Assembly (NCBI RefSeq): GCF_002870125.1
Contig: NZ_PNEO01000011.1
Coordinates: forward strand, 62,001 to 126,000
Length of the DNA stretch: 64,000 nucleotides
Reading direction: 5' to 3'
DNA from: Burkholderia sp. WAC0059
GTDB taxonomy: Bacteria > Pseudomonadota > Gammaproteobacteria > Burkholderiales > Burkholderiaceae
Shown: positions 54,497 through 63,999 of the stretch, piece by piece
How positions within the stretch are numbered: the stretch's first letter is position 1
Layout of the letters: each line of letters starts with the position of its first letter
Position numbers and translations under genes: made by a program
Notes under the pieces: model-generated
The model's input: only the letters and a program-made list of their open reading frames with translations
The model's database searches: none
Told to the model about the DNA's origin: nothing

Positions 54497-55645
54497 TTAG
54501 CGGCCGCCCACGCTCTGCAGCGTCGTCCACTGGCCGTCGACGACCTTGTACAGCGTGATGCCGCCGTTCTTCAGGTCGCCGTGCGAGTCGTACGCGAGAT
54601 CCTTGGTCGTCACGGCCGGCATGCTCGTCTTCGCGAGGAACGGCAGATACTTCGCCGGGTCGGTCGAGTCCGCCTTCTTCATCGCGGCGAACATCGCCAT
54701 GGCGCCGTCGTAGGCATAGGGCGAATAGGTCTGCACGTCCTGGCCGAAGCGCTTGCGGTACTTCTCGACGTAGGCGCTGCCGCCGGGCATCTGGTCGAGC
54801 GGCAGGCCGGCCTGCGAGGCGAGCGAGCCGTTGGCCGCGGCGCCGGCGATCTTCAGGAACGTCGGCGAGTGGATCATCTCGCCGCCCATCAGCGGCGCCC
54901 TGATGCCGAGCGACTTCATCTGCCTGACCATCGGCGCCGCCTGCGTGTCCGCGCCGCCGTAGTAGATGAGATCCGGATTCACCGCCTTCAGCCGGGTCAG
55001 GATCGACTTGAAGTCGATGGCCTTGTCGGTGGTGTACTCGCGCTCGACGATGGTCCCGCCGGCCGCCTTCGCTGCCTTCGCGAACTGGTCGGCGAGGCCC
55101 TGGCCGTAGGCCGTGCGGTCGTCGACGATCGCGATGCGCTTCATGCCGAGCGACTTCACCGCGAACGTGCCGGCCACCGAACCCTGCTGCGTGTCCGAGG
55201 TCATCATGCGGAACGTCGTCCTGAAGCCCTGCTGCGTGTATTCGGGCGCCGTCGCCATCGCGATTTCGGGAATGCCCGCGTTCGCGTAGATGCGCGAGGC
55301 CGGGATCGTCGTACCCGAGTTGAAGTGGCCGAGCATGCCCTTGATGCCGTCGTCGACGAGTTTCTGCGCGACGGTCGTGCCCGTGCGCGGATCGGCCTGG
55401 TCGTCGGCCGAATCGAGCACGAAGCGCACGCGCTGGCCGCCGATCACCGGTTTCGTCGCGTTCTCGTCCTCGAGCGCGAGCGTGATGCCGTTCTGGAAAT
55501 CCTGCCCGTAGTGTGCCTGCGCGCCCGTCATCGGGGCGGCGAAGCCGATCTTCACGTCCTCCACCTGCTGCGCCTGCGCGGTCCCCGCCAGCGACAGGAC
55601 CGCAACGAGCGTTGCGCCTGCCAGCTTCGTCATCGTGTGCTGCAT
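54497..55645 (-). CDS. Branched-chain amino acid ABC transporter substrate-binding protein
   Basis: A 382-residue periplasmic-binding protein of the LivK/BraC type. The signal peptide ends in AQA before QQVEDVKIGFAAPMTGAQAH. YGQDFQNGITLALEDENA and the GHFNSGTTIPASRIYANAGI ligand-binding stretch are characteristic. AAGGAGAA precedes the ATG. No permease or ATPase genes adjoin it, so it must work with a transporter encoded elsewhere. It probably binds leucine, isoleucine or valine, or a related amino acid. Confidence 0.92.
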   Translation of the reverse strand: MQHTMTKLAGATLVAVLSLAGTAQAQQVEDVKIGFAAPMTGAQAHYGQDFQNGITLALEDENATKPVIGGQRVRFVLDSADDQADPRTGTTVAQKLVDDGIKGMLGHFNSGTTIPASRIYANAGIPEIAMATAPEYTQQGFRTTFRMMTSDTQQGSVAGTFAVKSLGMKRIAIVDDRTAYGQGLADQFAKAAKAAGGTIVEREYTTDKAIDFKSILTRLKAVNPDLIYYGGADTQAAPMVRQMKSLGIRAPLMGGEMIHSPTFLKIAGAAANGSLASQAGLPLDQMPGGSAYVEKYRKRFGQDVQTYSPYAYDGAMAMFAAMKKADSTDPAKYLPFLAKTSMPAVTTKDLAYDSHGDLKNGGITLYKVVDGQWTTLQSVGGR

Positions 55646-55723
55646 AGATTCTCCTTGATACCAGATAGAAACGGAGCGGCTTCGGGGTCCCCCCGCCGCT
55701 TCTTTATTGAGCCGACCGGAAGA

Positions 55724-58700
55724 TCAACCGATCGTCATCAAATTCGCGTTGCCGCCCGCCGCCGCCGTGTTCACGCTGACCGAACGCTCGGCGACAAGCC
55801 GCTCGAGCGCGTAGTCCTGCGCGTAATCGTCCCCGCCGTTCGCGAGCGCGCCCGCCGCCACGCCCTGCACCGACACGATCGGCCCCGGACGCTTCGCGAC
55901 CTCGCGCGCGAGCGCGAGCAGCTCGTCGCTGTCGCCCTCGAAGAGCACGGCGTCGAAGGCCGCCTCGGCGCCGTTCTTCACGCCCGCGTGAGACTTGAGC
56001 GCCGCCGGCAGCGCCGCGACGAGCGCCTGGCCGGCCGGGCCGTCGAAAAGGGCACGGTTGCCGGTCGCGAGCGCGGCCGCGAACTGCGCGCGCGCGCCGC
56101 TCTCCGTCGCCGCCACGCAGAGCACCGTGCCGCGCGCGGAGAGCGAATACGTATTGCGCTCGCCGGTCGGGCCCGGCAGCGCCGCAGTCGCGCCGGCCGG
56201 CAGGTGTTCGAGGTAGCCGTCGCAGCGCGCGGCGAGCGCCGGCTCGCCCTCGGCGATCAGCCAGTCGCGCAGCGCCGCCAGCGCGGACTGCGGATTGTCG
56301 CCGTTTTCGCCGCGCGGCGCATCCGACACCAGCGCGCGCGCGAGCGCCGCCGGCAGACCGGCCGGGCGCCGCGCCAGCAGGCGCGACAGGTAGAGCGGAC
56401 CGCCCGCCTTCGGCCCCGTGCCCGACAGCCCCTCGCCGCCGAACGGCTGAACGCCGACCACCGCGCCGATCACGTTGCGGTTCACGTAGATATTGCCGAC
56501 GTGCGCCGCGTCGATCACGTGCGCGATCGTTTCGTCGATCCGCGTGTGGATGCCGAGCGTGAGCCCGTAGCCGGTTGCGCGAATCTGCCCGAGCAGACGG
56601 TCGAGCTGGCTGCGGCGGTAGCGGATCACGTGCAGCACGGGGCCGAACACCTCGCGCTTCAATTCGTCGAGGCTGTCGATCTCGATGAGCGTCGGCGGCA
56701 CGAACGTGCCCTGCGCGCAGCCTTCCGGCATCGGCAGTTGCTCGACCTTGCGGCCCTTCTCGCGCATGGCCGCGACGTGTGCCTCGATGCTGCGCTTCGC
56801 GTCCGCATCGATCACGGGGCCGACGTCGACCGAGAGCCGGTCCGGGTTGCCGACCGTCAGCTCGCGCATGGCGCCCGTCAGCATGTCGAGCGTGCGTTCC
56901 GCGACGTCCTCCTGCAGGCACAGCACGCGCAGCGCCGAGCAGCGCTGGCCGGCCGAATCGAAGGCGGACTGGAGCACGTCCGCCACCACCTGCTCGGCGA
57001 GCGCCGACGAATCGACGATCATCGCGTTCTGGCCGCCCGTCTCCGCGACGAGCGGAATCGACCGGCCGTCGGGGTCGAGCCGGCCCGACAGCGTCTGGTT
57101 GATGAGGCGGGCCACGTCGGTCGAACCCGTGAACATGACGGCCCGCGTGCGCGGATCGGCCACGAGCGCGGCGCCAACGGTCTCGCCATCGCCGGGCAGC
57201 AACTGCACCGCGCCGGCCGGCACGCCGGCCTCGCGCAGGATCCGCACGGCCTGCGCGGCGATCAGCGGCGTCTGCTCGGCGGGCTTCGCGAGCACCGTGT
57301 TGCCGGCCGCGAGCGCGGCGGCGACCTGGCCCATGAAGATGGCGAGCGGGAAATTCCACGGGCTGATGCAGACCACGGGCCCGAGCGGGCGGTGCGTATC
57401 GTTCGAGAATTCCGTGCGAATCTGCGCCGAGTAGTAGCGCAGGAAGTCCACCGCCTCGCGGATTTCGGACACGGCGTTCGACAGCGACTTGCCCGCTTCG
57501 CGCACGATCAGGCCCATCAGCGTGTGCATCTGCGCTTCGAGCAGGTCGGCGGCGCGCGCGAGGCAGTCCGCGCGCGCATCGACGGGCGTCGCCTGCCAGA
57601 TCGGCGCGGCGGCCACCGCGTACGCGAGCGCGGCGCTCACGTGCTCGGGCGTCGCCTCGACCACGGTGCCGACGAGGTCGCGCTGGTCGGCCGGGTTGCG
57701 CACATCGCGCGGCGTGCCGATCGCCTTGCCGTCCGCGGGCTCGTCGTCCTCGAGCATCGGCGCGGCGCGCCATGCGTGGTGCGCGCCCGCGAGCAGCGCC
57801 GAGGAGAGCGAGGCGAGCCGGTGTTCGTTGGACAGATCGAGCCCCGTCGAATTGCGGCGCTCGCTGCCGTAGAGGTCGCGCGGCAGCGGAATCTTCGCAT
57901 GCGGCGCGCCGGGCGGCACGACCTTCGCCGCTTCCTCGACGGGATTCGCGACGAGTTCCTTCACCGGAATGCTCTCGTCGGCGATGCGGTTGACGAACGA
58001 CGTGTTCGCGCCGTTCTCGAGCAGCCGGCGCACGAGGTAGGCGAGCAGCGTTTCGTGCGTGCCGACCGGCGCATAGACGCGGCACGGCCGGTTCAACCGT
58101 TCGCGGCCCGTCACCTCCTCGTAGAGCGGTTCGCCCATGCCGTGCAGGCACTGGAATTCGTACTGGCCGGGATAGTAGTTCTGGCCCGCGAGGTGGTAGA
58201 TCGCCGAAAGCGTATAGGCGTTGTGCGTGGCGAACTGCGGATAGACGGCATCGGGCGCGCCGAGCAGCTTCTTCGCGCAGGCGAGGTAGGACACGTCGGT
58301 GTAGATCTTGCGCGTGTAGACGGGATAGCCTTCGAGCCCGTCCACCTGGGCGCGCTTGATCTCGCTGTCCCAGTACGCGCCCTTCACGAGACGCACCATC
58401 AGCCGGTGGCGGCTGCGCCGCGCGAGGTCGATCAGGTAGTCGATGACGAACGGGCAGCGCTTCTGGTAGCCCTGCACGACGAAGCCGATGCCGTTCCAGC
58501 CCGCGAGCCCGGTGTCGAAGCACAGCGCCTCGAGCAGATCGAGCGAAAGCTCGAGCCGGTCGGCTTCCTCGGCGTCGATGTTCAGGCCGATGTCGTAGCG
58601 GCGCGCGAGCAGGGCCAGCGCGCGCACGCGCGGCAGCAGCTCGCTCATCGTGCGCTCCTGCTGCGCGCGCGAATAGCGCGGATGCAGCGCCGAGAGCTTG

Positions 58701-59674
58701 ATCGAGATGCCCGGCCCCTCGTAGATGCCGCGTCCGCCCGCCGCCTTGCCGATGGCGTGGATCGCCTGCTCGTAGGAGGCGTAGTAGCGCTGCGCGTCCG
58801 CCTCGGTGGTCGCCGCCTCGCCGAGCATGTCGTACGAATAGCGGAAACCGCGCGCCTCGTACTTGCGGCTGTTCGCGAGCGCCTCGGAGATGTTCTCGCC
58901 CGTCACGAACTGCTCGCCCATCAGGCGCATCGCCATGTCGACGCCCTTGCGGATGAGCGGCTCGCCGCCCTTGCCGATCATCCGCGTGAGCGCCGACGAG
59001 AGGCCCGCCTCGCTATTGGTCGTCACGAGCCGGCCCGTGATCATGAGCCCCCAGGTCGCCGCGTTGACGAACAGCGACGGCGCGTGGCCGAGATGCGATC
59101 TCCAGTCGCCCTTGCTGATCTTGTCGCGAATCAGCGCGTCGCGGGTGGCGCGGTCGGGAATGCGCAGCAGCGCCTCGGCGAGGCACATCAGCGCGATGCC
59201 TTCCTGGCTCGACAGCGAGAACTCGTGGATCAGCCCGTCGACGCCGCCGCCGGTGCGCTTCGCGCGCAGCGTCTCGACGAGGCCCGCGGCCATCTTTTCG
59301 ACCTCGGCGGCCATGCCGGCCGGCAGCCGCGCCTCGCCGATCAGGAACGGCACGCACTCGGGCTCGGGCCGGCGGTAGGCGGCCGTGATCGCCGCGCGCA
59401 GCACCGATTGCGGCTGCACGTTCTGCGCGAATTCGAGGAACGGGTGCGTCGAGCCTTCCTCCTCGGCCTCGACGGCCGCGCCGTCGGTCAGCTCGGTAGT
59501 GCCGGAGTGGCCTGCCAGTTCGGGCGGAAGCTGGCCGTGCTCGATCCGTTCGAGGTAGGCGAAGATGGCCTGCTTGATCAGCCAGTGCGGGGTGCGTTCG
59601 AGGCGCGTCGCGGCATCTTTCAGCCGGGCGCGCAGGAGATCGTCTACTTTGACGCCGAGTGTGGTGCTTGCCAT
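55724..59674 (-). CDS. putA: Trifunctional proline dehydrogenase / P5C dehydrogenase / transcriptional repressor PutA
   Basis: 1316 residues. The N-terminal ribbon-helix-helix (STTLGVKVDDLLRARLKDAA, HWLIKQAIFAYLERIE) is the DNA-binding domain of trifunctional PutA. The FAD-dependent proline dehydrogenase barrel lies at about 180-570 (GPGISIKLSALHPRYSRAQ, LMVRLVKGAYWDSEIKRAQV). The aldehyde dehydrogenase lies at about 640-1100, with SPWNFPLAIFMGQVAAAL and the catalytic Cys in FDSAGQRCSALRVLCLQ. A C-terminal domain completes it. It oxidises proline to glutamate at the membrane and represses its own gene when proline is scarce. A GTTGCA palindrome lies upstream. Confidence 0.96.
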   Translation of the reverse strand: MASTTLGVKVDDLLRARLKDAATRLERTPHWLIKQAIFAYLERIEHGQLPPELAGHSGTTELTDGAAVEAEEEGSTHPFLEFAQNVQPQSVLRAAITAAYRRPEPECVPFLIGEARLPAGMAAEVEKMAAGLVETLRAKRTGGGVDGLIHEFSLSSQEGIALMCLAEALLRIPDRATRDALIRDKISKGDWRSHLGHAPSLFVNAATWGLMITGRLVTTNSEAGLSSALTRMIGKGGEPLIRKGVDMAMRLMGEQFVTGENISEALANSRKYEARGFRYSYDMLGEAATTEADAQRYYASYEQAIHAIGKAAGGRGIYEGPGISIKLSALHPRYSRAQQERTMSELLPRVRALALLARRYDIGLNIDAEEADRLELSLDLLEALCFDTGLAGWNGIGFVVQGYQKRCPFVIDYLIDLARRSRHRLMVRLVKGAYWDSEIKRAQVDGLEGYPVYTRKIYTDVSYLACAKKLLGAPDAVYPQFATHNAYTLSAIYHLAGQNYYPGQYEFQCLHGMGEPLYEEVTGRERLNRPCRVYAPVGTHETLLAYLVRRLLENGANTSFVNRIADESIPVKELVANPVEEAAKVVPPGAPHAKIPLPRDLYGSERRNSTGLDLSNEHRLASLSSALLAGAHHAWRAAPMLEDDEPADGKAIGTPRDVRNPADQRDLVGTVVEATPEHVSAALAYAVAAAPIWQATPVDARADCLARAADLLEAQMHTLMGLIVREAGKSLSNAVSEIREAVDFLRYYSAQIRTEFSNDTHRPLGPVVCISPWNFPLAIFMGQVAAALAAGNTVLAKPAEQTPLIAAQAVRILREAGVPAGAVQLLPGDGETVGAALVADPRTRAVMFTGSTDVARLINQTLSGRLDPDGRSIPLVAETGGQNAMIVDSSALAEQVVADVLQSAFDSAGQRCSALRVLCLQEDVAERTLDMLTGAMRELTVGNPDRLSVDVGPVIDADAKRSIEAHVAAMREKGRKVEQLPMPEGCAQGTFVPPTLIEIDSLDELKREVFGPVLHVIRYRRSQLDRLLGQIRATGYGLTLGIHTRIDETIAHVIDAAHVGNIYVNRNVIGAVVGVQPFGGEGLSGTGPKAGGPLYLSRLLARRPAGLPAALARALVSDAPRGENGDNPQSALAALRDWLIAEGEPALAARCDGYLEHLPAGATAALPGPTGERNTYSLSARGTVLCVAATESGARAQFAAALATGNRALFDGPAGQALVAALPAALKSHAGVKNGAEAAFDAVLFEGDSDELLALAREVAKRPGPIVSVQGVAAGALANGGDDYAQDYALERLVAERSVSVNTAAAGGNANLMTIG

Positions 59675-59752
59675 GATTTTTTTCTCACACCGGCTGACCT
59701 GCGCCGGCCCAGGACCGAAAAGTTCGGCGCAATCCTACGCTGCCCAATAAAA

Positions 59753-59785
59753 AGGTGCAACCCAATTCGAGATTGGGTTGCACCT
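59753..59785. promoter_or_regulatory. Candidate PutA operator (inverted GTTGCA pair)
   Basis: AGGTGCAACCCAAT at 59753-59766 is perfectly inverted at 59772-59785 with a TCGAG loop. Each arm contains GTTGCA, the sequence known to be bound by the E. coli PutA ribbon-helix-helix domain. It lies 79 bp upstream of putA. It can also form a hairpin, but without a T-run it is not a terminator. Confidence 0.65.
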
Positions 59786-59990
59786 CTCGCGAAGCCTTAT
59801 GGCGCCTGGGTTTCCGGCTGTCGCCAGGACATTCTGGTCCGGGTTCGGCGGGCTCGGTGTTTTCCCTGGCCGCGCGTGCCTCTGACCCGCTTTATTGAAA
59901 CGGCCGACGAGCCGTTATCCAGGAAGGGACGCGCGAGGAAGCGGCGCGCTTCGGGAGTTTCTTGGGGAACGCGGGTTGGGGAAGCGGGAA

Positions 59991-60197
59991 ATGGAAAAGA
60001 TACTGGTCGTGACGGGGATCTGGACGATGTGCGCGCTCTGCGCGGTGCTGTTCGTGCGCGGGGCGGTGGGTCGGCCGGCGGAGGCGGAATTTTCGCGGCG
60101 GCGCGCGCCGGCCGCGCAGCCCGTCGTTTCGTACGAGGTGTACGACGCGCATGAGGTCCGCGAGGACCGCGCGGATCGCGTCGGCGAGAAACTGTAG
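59991..60197 (+). CDS. Small single-pass membrane protein
   Basis: 68 residues from ATG 59991 with a GGGAA upstream. The N-terminal membrane helix is ILVVTGIWTMCALCAVLFVR, followed by a charged cytoplasmic or periplasmic tail (YEVYDAHEVREDRADRVGEK). A longer frame from 59895 has no ribosome site. It is divergent from putA, with the GTTGCA palindrome between them. Whether it is co-regulated with putA is unknown. Confidence 0.55.
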   Translation: MEKILVVTGIWTMCALCAVLFVRGAVGRPAEAEFSRRRAPAAQPVVSYEVYDAHEVREDRADRVGEKL

Positions 60198-60227
60198 ATC
60201 GCCGGATAAGAAAGGACGCGGCGGCGC

Positions 60228-60482
60228 TCAGCCGCCGTCGCGCAATGCGAACTGCCCGCAGGTGTCGGACGGCGAAACGAGTTGGTCGCGCAGCAGGCAA
60301 AGCCGGCTCGCCGCCACGCTCTCGCCGAATCCGGAGCCGAACACGATCAGGCCACCGATGCGCTGCTCGAGCACGCGGCGGTCGTCGGCCCGGTGCCGGC
60401 ACTGCGCGCAGACGGCGAGCGGCGCGGCGGCATCGCGCGCGTCGCTCCGCTGCGCGACGCGTCGCGCCACGCGGCTCATCAT
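60228..60482 (-). CDS. Small cysteine-rich protein coupled to the YeiH-family gene
   Basis: 84 residues whose start ATGATG overlaps the stop of the transporter gene, so translation is coupled. Cysteines at 25, 28, 62 and 75 (VCAQCRH, LCLLRD, DTCGQF) could bind zinc or form disulfides. The middle part is IGGLIVFGSGFGESVAASRL. It is too short and soluble-looking to be a transport subunit. No named family recognised. The coupling suggests it works with the transporter. Confidence 0.65.
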   Translation of the reverse strand: MMSRVARRVAQRSDARDAAAPLAVCAQCRHRADDRRVLEQRIGGLIVFGSGFGESVAASRLCLLRDQLVSPSDTCGQFALRDGG

Positions 60483-61909
60483 GCCCCCTGTCCGAGGCTC
60501 GTCCAGTAGGACGCGAAGACGTGCGCCGACAGCACGTAGCCGAGCACGACGTTGATCGCCACGCCCACGGTGAACGCGAGGAACGGCTTCACGCCGGTCG
60601 CGGAGAGCGAGCTCAGCCGCGTCGTCAGCCCGATGCTGAGGAAGCAGAACGTGAACGCCCAGACGCGCAGCGCCGTGATCGGCGCGACGAATCCCGGCGT
60701 GACGACCGTGCGATAGTCGGTCAGCGAATAATGGCCCGCGATCCACGTGACGAGCGCCGACGCGACGACGAAGCCGAGCACGAACTTCGGAAAGCGCGCC
60801 CAGATCTCCGTGGCGTTCGCCTTCGCGGCCACGCCGCCCTCCTCCCGTTCCCAGCGCGTCGTCGCGACGAACGCGAGCACGAAGGCCCAGACGCCGATCC
60901 AGAGATCGCGCCCCACGACCTTCATCAGCGTGAACGTCTGCACGGCCGCGTCGGGCGTGCCGGCGATCGCGCCGCCCGCGTGACGCGCGAGATCGGCATA
61001 CGCCTGCGCCGCCGCGACGCCGGCCGCGTCCGCGAATTCCGAGGTGCCGATCCACGCGCCGCCGACCGCCGCCGACAGGCCCAGCGAGCGCGACACGAAC
61101 GGCAGCACGAAGATCATGACGATCGCCCAGAGCACGACCAGCGTGATGGCCACCGACGCCTGCTCGCGCTTCGCCCGTATGGCGCCCGCCACGGCGATCG
61201 CGCCCGACACGCCGCACACGGCGCCGCCCACGCCGAGCACTGCGGCCAGACGCCGGTCGAGCCCGAGCGCCTTGCCGGCAAGGTAGATCGCGAAGAACGT
61301 CACGAGCGAGACGATGCCGGCCTGCGCGACGGCGACCGGACCCGCCCAGATCAGCAGCGTGAACGGCAGCGTCGCGCCGAGCAGCACGATGCCGACCTTG
61401 ATGTAGAACTCGACGCGCAGGCCCGCGAGAAACCACTCCGGCAACCGGATCGTGTTGGAGACGACGAGGCCGACGGCGAGCGCCACGAGCGGCGGCTCGA
61501 GGTTGTACTTCGTCGCGTCGACCCAGGCGCCGATCGTGAAGATCAGCGCCGAGGCGACGAACAGGATCAGGAACGACGGCAGGAAATGCGCGAGCCGCTG
61601 CCCGAGCGCCGCGATGCTCGCGCCGAACAGCACCGCGAACACGACGAAGAGCGCGACGTAATTCGGCAGGTGCGCCGCGAGATCCGAGGCGGCGGCACCG
61701 ACGGACGACCATTTCGCGGGCGCGACGGCCAGCCACTTGATGCTGTTGCCGGCCGAGAACAGCCCCCATGCCACGACGATGACGAGCAGGCCGACCCAGA
61801 CGGCCCACCAGTCCTCGGTCGAGAAGAAACCGCTGCCGCGCGCCTTGCGCGCGACGTCGTCGCCGGCCGATGCGGCACTGGCCGGCAGGCTGTGGTTGGT
61901 ATCGCTCAT
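60479..61909 (-). CDS. YeiH family putative sulfate exporter
   Basis: 476 residues with about 11 membrane helices. The length from ATG 61909 (AGGGGA 7 nt upstream) fits the larger members of the YeiH/PSE family. Conserved regions include GGAVCGVSGAIAVAGAIRA and WIGTSEFADAAGVAAAQAYA. Family members such as TauZ and YeiH export sulfite or sulfate from sulfonate metabolism. No sulfonate genes lie nearby, so the substrate remains open. The 84-residue cysteine-rich protein is translated directly after it. Confidence 0.9.
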   Translation of the reverse strand: MSDTNHSLPASAASAGDDVARKARGSGFFSTEDWWAVWVGLLVIVVAWGLFSAGNSIKWLAVAPAKWSSVGAAASDLAAHLPNYVALFVVFAVLFGASIAALGQRLAHFLPSFLILFVASALIFTIGAWVDATKYNLEPPLVALAVGLVVSNTIRLPEWFLAGLRVEFYIKVGIVLLGATLPFTLLIWAGPVAVAQAGIVSLVTFFAIYLAGKALGLDRRLAAVLGVGGAVCGVSGAIAVAGAIRAKREQASVAITLVVLWAIVMIFVLPFVSRSLGLSAAVGGAWIGTSEFADAAGVAAAQAYADLARHAGGAIAGTPDAAVQTFTLMKVVGRDLWIGVWAFVLAFVATTRWEREEGGVAAKANATEIWARFPKFVLGFVVASALVTWIAGHYSLTDYRTVVTPGFVAPITALRVWAFTFCFLSIGLTTRLSSLSATGVKPFLAFTVGVAINVVLGYVLSAHVFASYWTSLGQGA

Positions 61910-62091
61910 CGCCGAATCCCCTGTGAAGTTGAGATGCAGCGGCGCAAAAATCAGGATTGTTGAATAAGTTGTCGCCCGTATTGCGCCGGTTCGGCGAAAT
62001 ATAGTCGAGCGTCGGGGCCGAACGAAACGATCTTTCGCTCTATGAATATGACCGAAAGGGATTTGCAGGGATACGCCGGCCCGCGCCGGCT

Positions 62092-63999
62092 TCAAATGTC
62101 GAGCGGATCGACTTCGAGACTCCAGCGCAGCACGCCGCGCAGCGTGCGCAGCGCCGGCTGCCAGGCGCGCAGCGTCGCCAGCAACGCCGCGCGCGACGTG
62201 CTTTCCACGAGCAATTGCGCGCGGTGCACGTTCATCACTTTCACGACCGTCATCGGCACCGCGTCGTAGGCGTGCACGCGCGCGGCCGCCGGGATGGCCT
62301 GCAGCGCGTCGGCCGCCTGCTGCAGGAACGTCAGCGCGGCCTCGAGCGTGCGCCCCTCGGCGCGCAGCAGCGCCTGCCAGGCGAACGGCGGCAGATGCGC
62401 GTCGCGTCGCTCGGCGAGCGTCGCCGTCGCGAAACCCAGGTAGTCGTGACGCGTCAACGCGTGATAGAGCGCATGACGCGGATAACGCGTCTGCACGAGC
62501 ACCTCTCCCGGCAATCCCGCGCGGCCGGCGCGGCCGCTTACCTGCATGAGCTGCGCGAACAGCCGCTCGCTCGCGCGAAAGTCGTGCGAGAAAAGCGCGT
62601 TGTCGGCATTGAGCACGCCGACGAGCGAAACGCGCTGAAAATCGTGTCCCTTGGCGATCATCTGCGTGCCGACGAGGATGTCGACCTCGCCCGCGTGCAC
62701 GTCCGAGAACAGCGCCGCCGCGCTGCCCTTGCGACGCGTGCTGTCCGCGTCAATGCGCAGCACGCGCGCGCCGGGCACCGCGCTCGCGAGCGCTTCCTCG
62801 ATGCGCTGCGTGCCGCGGCCCATCGGCGCGAGATCGACGTTGCCGCAGTCGGGACAGGCGCGCGGAACACGGGACTCCCAGCCGCAGTGGTGACAGCGCA
62901 GCACCCGCTCCGGCTTATGCAGCACGACGTAGGCGCTGCAGCGCGGGCAGCCCGCCACCCAGCCGCAGGCGTCGCACGAGAGCACCGGCGCGTAACCGCG
63001 CCGGTTCAGAAACACGAGGCTTTGCTCGCCGCGTTCGAGACGCGCCTTCATCGCCGCGACCAGCGGTCCGGACAGACCGTCGAACGAGGCCCGGCCGCGT
63101 CGGCGCTCGTCCTCGAGGTCGATCAGCCGGACCGACGGCAGCGCCGCGTCGGCCATCGCGCGCCGCGAAAGCGTGAGGCGCGTGTAGCGGCCCTGCTCGG
63201 CTTGCCACCAGCTTTCGAGCGACGGCGTCGCCGAGCCGAGCACCACCGGCACGCCGAGCTGCTTCGCGCGCCAGACGGCGAGGTCGCGCGCCGAGTAGCG
63301 CAGGCCCTCCTGCTGCTTGTAGGCCGGGTCGTGTTCCTCGTCGACGACGAGCATCGCCAGACGCGGCAGCGAGGCGAGCACGGCGAGGCGCGTGCCGAGC
63401 ACGATCCGCGCCTCGCCCGTGTGGGCGGCCAGCCAGTTGCGCGCGCGTTCGCCTTCGGCGAGGCCGCTGTGCAGCGTGACGATCGCGCCGTCGCTCAGCG
63501 TCGCCGCGAAGCGCGCGCGAAACGTCGCTTCGAACTGCGGCGTCAGGTTGATTTCGGGCACGAGCACGAGCGCTTGGGCGGTCGGGTCGCGCGCGAGCCG
63601 CTCCGCCAGCGCGCGCAGATAGACCTCCGTCTTGCCGCTGCCGGTCACGCCGTGCAGCAGGAACGGCGCGAAGCCGCGCGCGGCGAGAATCGAGTCGACC
63701 GCGACTTGCTGCTCGTCGCTCAGGACCGGCAACGGCGCCGGATCGCCGGCGGCCCCGCTTTCGCGCCGTGCCGCCGGGATGGCATGCGACGCGCCCGGCG
63801 GCAGCGTCTCGCGCTCGACCCAGCCTTCGCGACACCACGCGTCCAGCGTCGCCGCCGCCTTCGGGTGCCGTTCTCTCGCCTCCGCGAGATCGAGTTCGCC
63901 GCTCTCGCGCAAGGCGAGCGCGAGCCGCCTCAGGGCGTGAGCGCGAGCCGGCAACGCGTCCGGCAGCGCCGCCGCGCCGGCCGGCAAGAGCCGGTAGCA
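62092..63999 (-). CDS. priA: Primosomal protein N' (PriA helicase), C-terminal part
   Basis: The frame is open at the right edge, so about 100 N-terminal residues (the 3'-DNA-binding domain) lie outside the window. Present are Walker A GVTGSGKTEVYLRAL, DEEH, GSATPSLESWW, and the zinc-binding insertion with paired cysteines (CDACGWVAGCPRC, CHHCGW, CPDCG). VGTQMIAKGHDF and QVSGRAGRAGLPGEVLVQT complete the helicase motifs. PriA recognises stalled forks and reloads DnaB. The stop at 62092 leaves a 180-bp spacer to the transporter gene. The enzyme looks intact. Confidence 0.97.
   Translation of the reverse strand, partial: CYRLLPAGAAALPDALPARAHALRRLALALRESGELDLAEARERHPKAAATLDAWCREGWVERETLPPGASHAIPAARRESGAAGDPAPLPVLSDEQQVAVDSILAARGFAPFLLHGVTGSGKTEVYLRALAERLARDPTAQALVLVPEINLTPQFEATFRARFAATLSDGAIVTLHSGLAEGERARNWLAAHTGEARIVLGTRLAVLASLPRLAMLVVDEEHDPAYKQQEGLRYSARDLAVWRAKQLGVPVVLGSATPSLESWWQAEQGRYTRLTLSRRAMADAALPSVRLIDLEDERRRGRASFDGLSGPLVAAMKARLERGEQSLVFLNRRGYAPVLSCDACGWVAGCPRCSAYVVLHKPERVLRCHHCGWESRVPRACPDCGNVDLAPMGRGTQRIEEALASAVPGARVLRIDADSTRRKGSAAALFSDVHAGEVDILVGTQMIAKGHDFQRVSLVGVLNADNALFSHDFRASERLFAQLMQVSGRAGRAGLPGEVLVQTRYPRHALYHALTRHDYLGFATATLAERRDAHLPPFAWQALLRAEGRTLEAALTFLQQAADALQAIPAAARVHAYDAVPMTVVKVMNVHRAQLLVESTSRAALLATLRAWQPALRTLRGVLRWSLEVDPLDI

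Noticed and set aside
54491..60154. A plus-strand open frame of 1887 codons opposite the substrate-binding protein and putA genes.
   Set aside because: It is antisense to two well-recognised genes, has extreme Arg/Ala/His composition and no known domain. It is a by-product of high GC at third codon positions.
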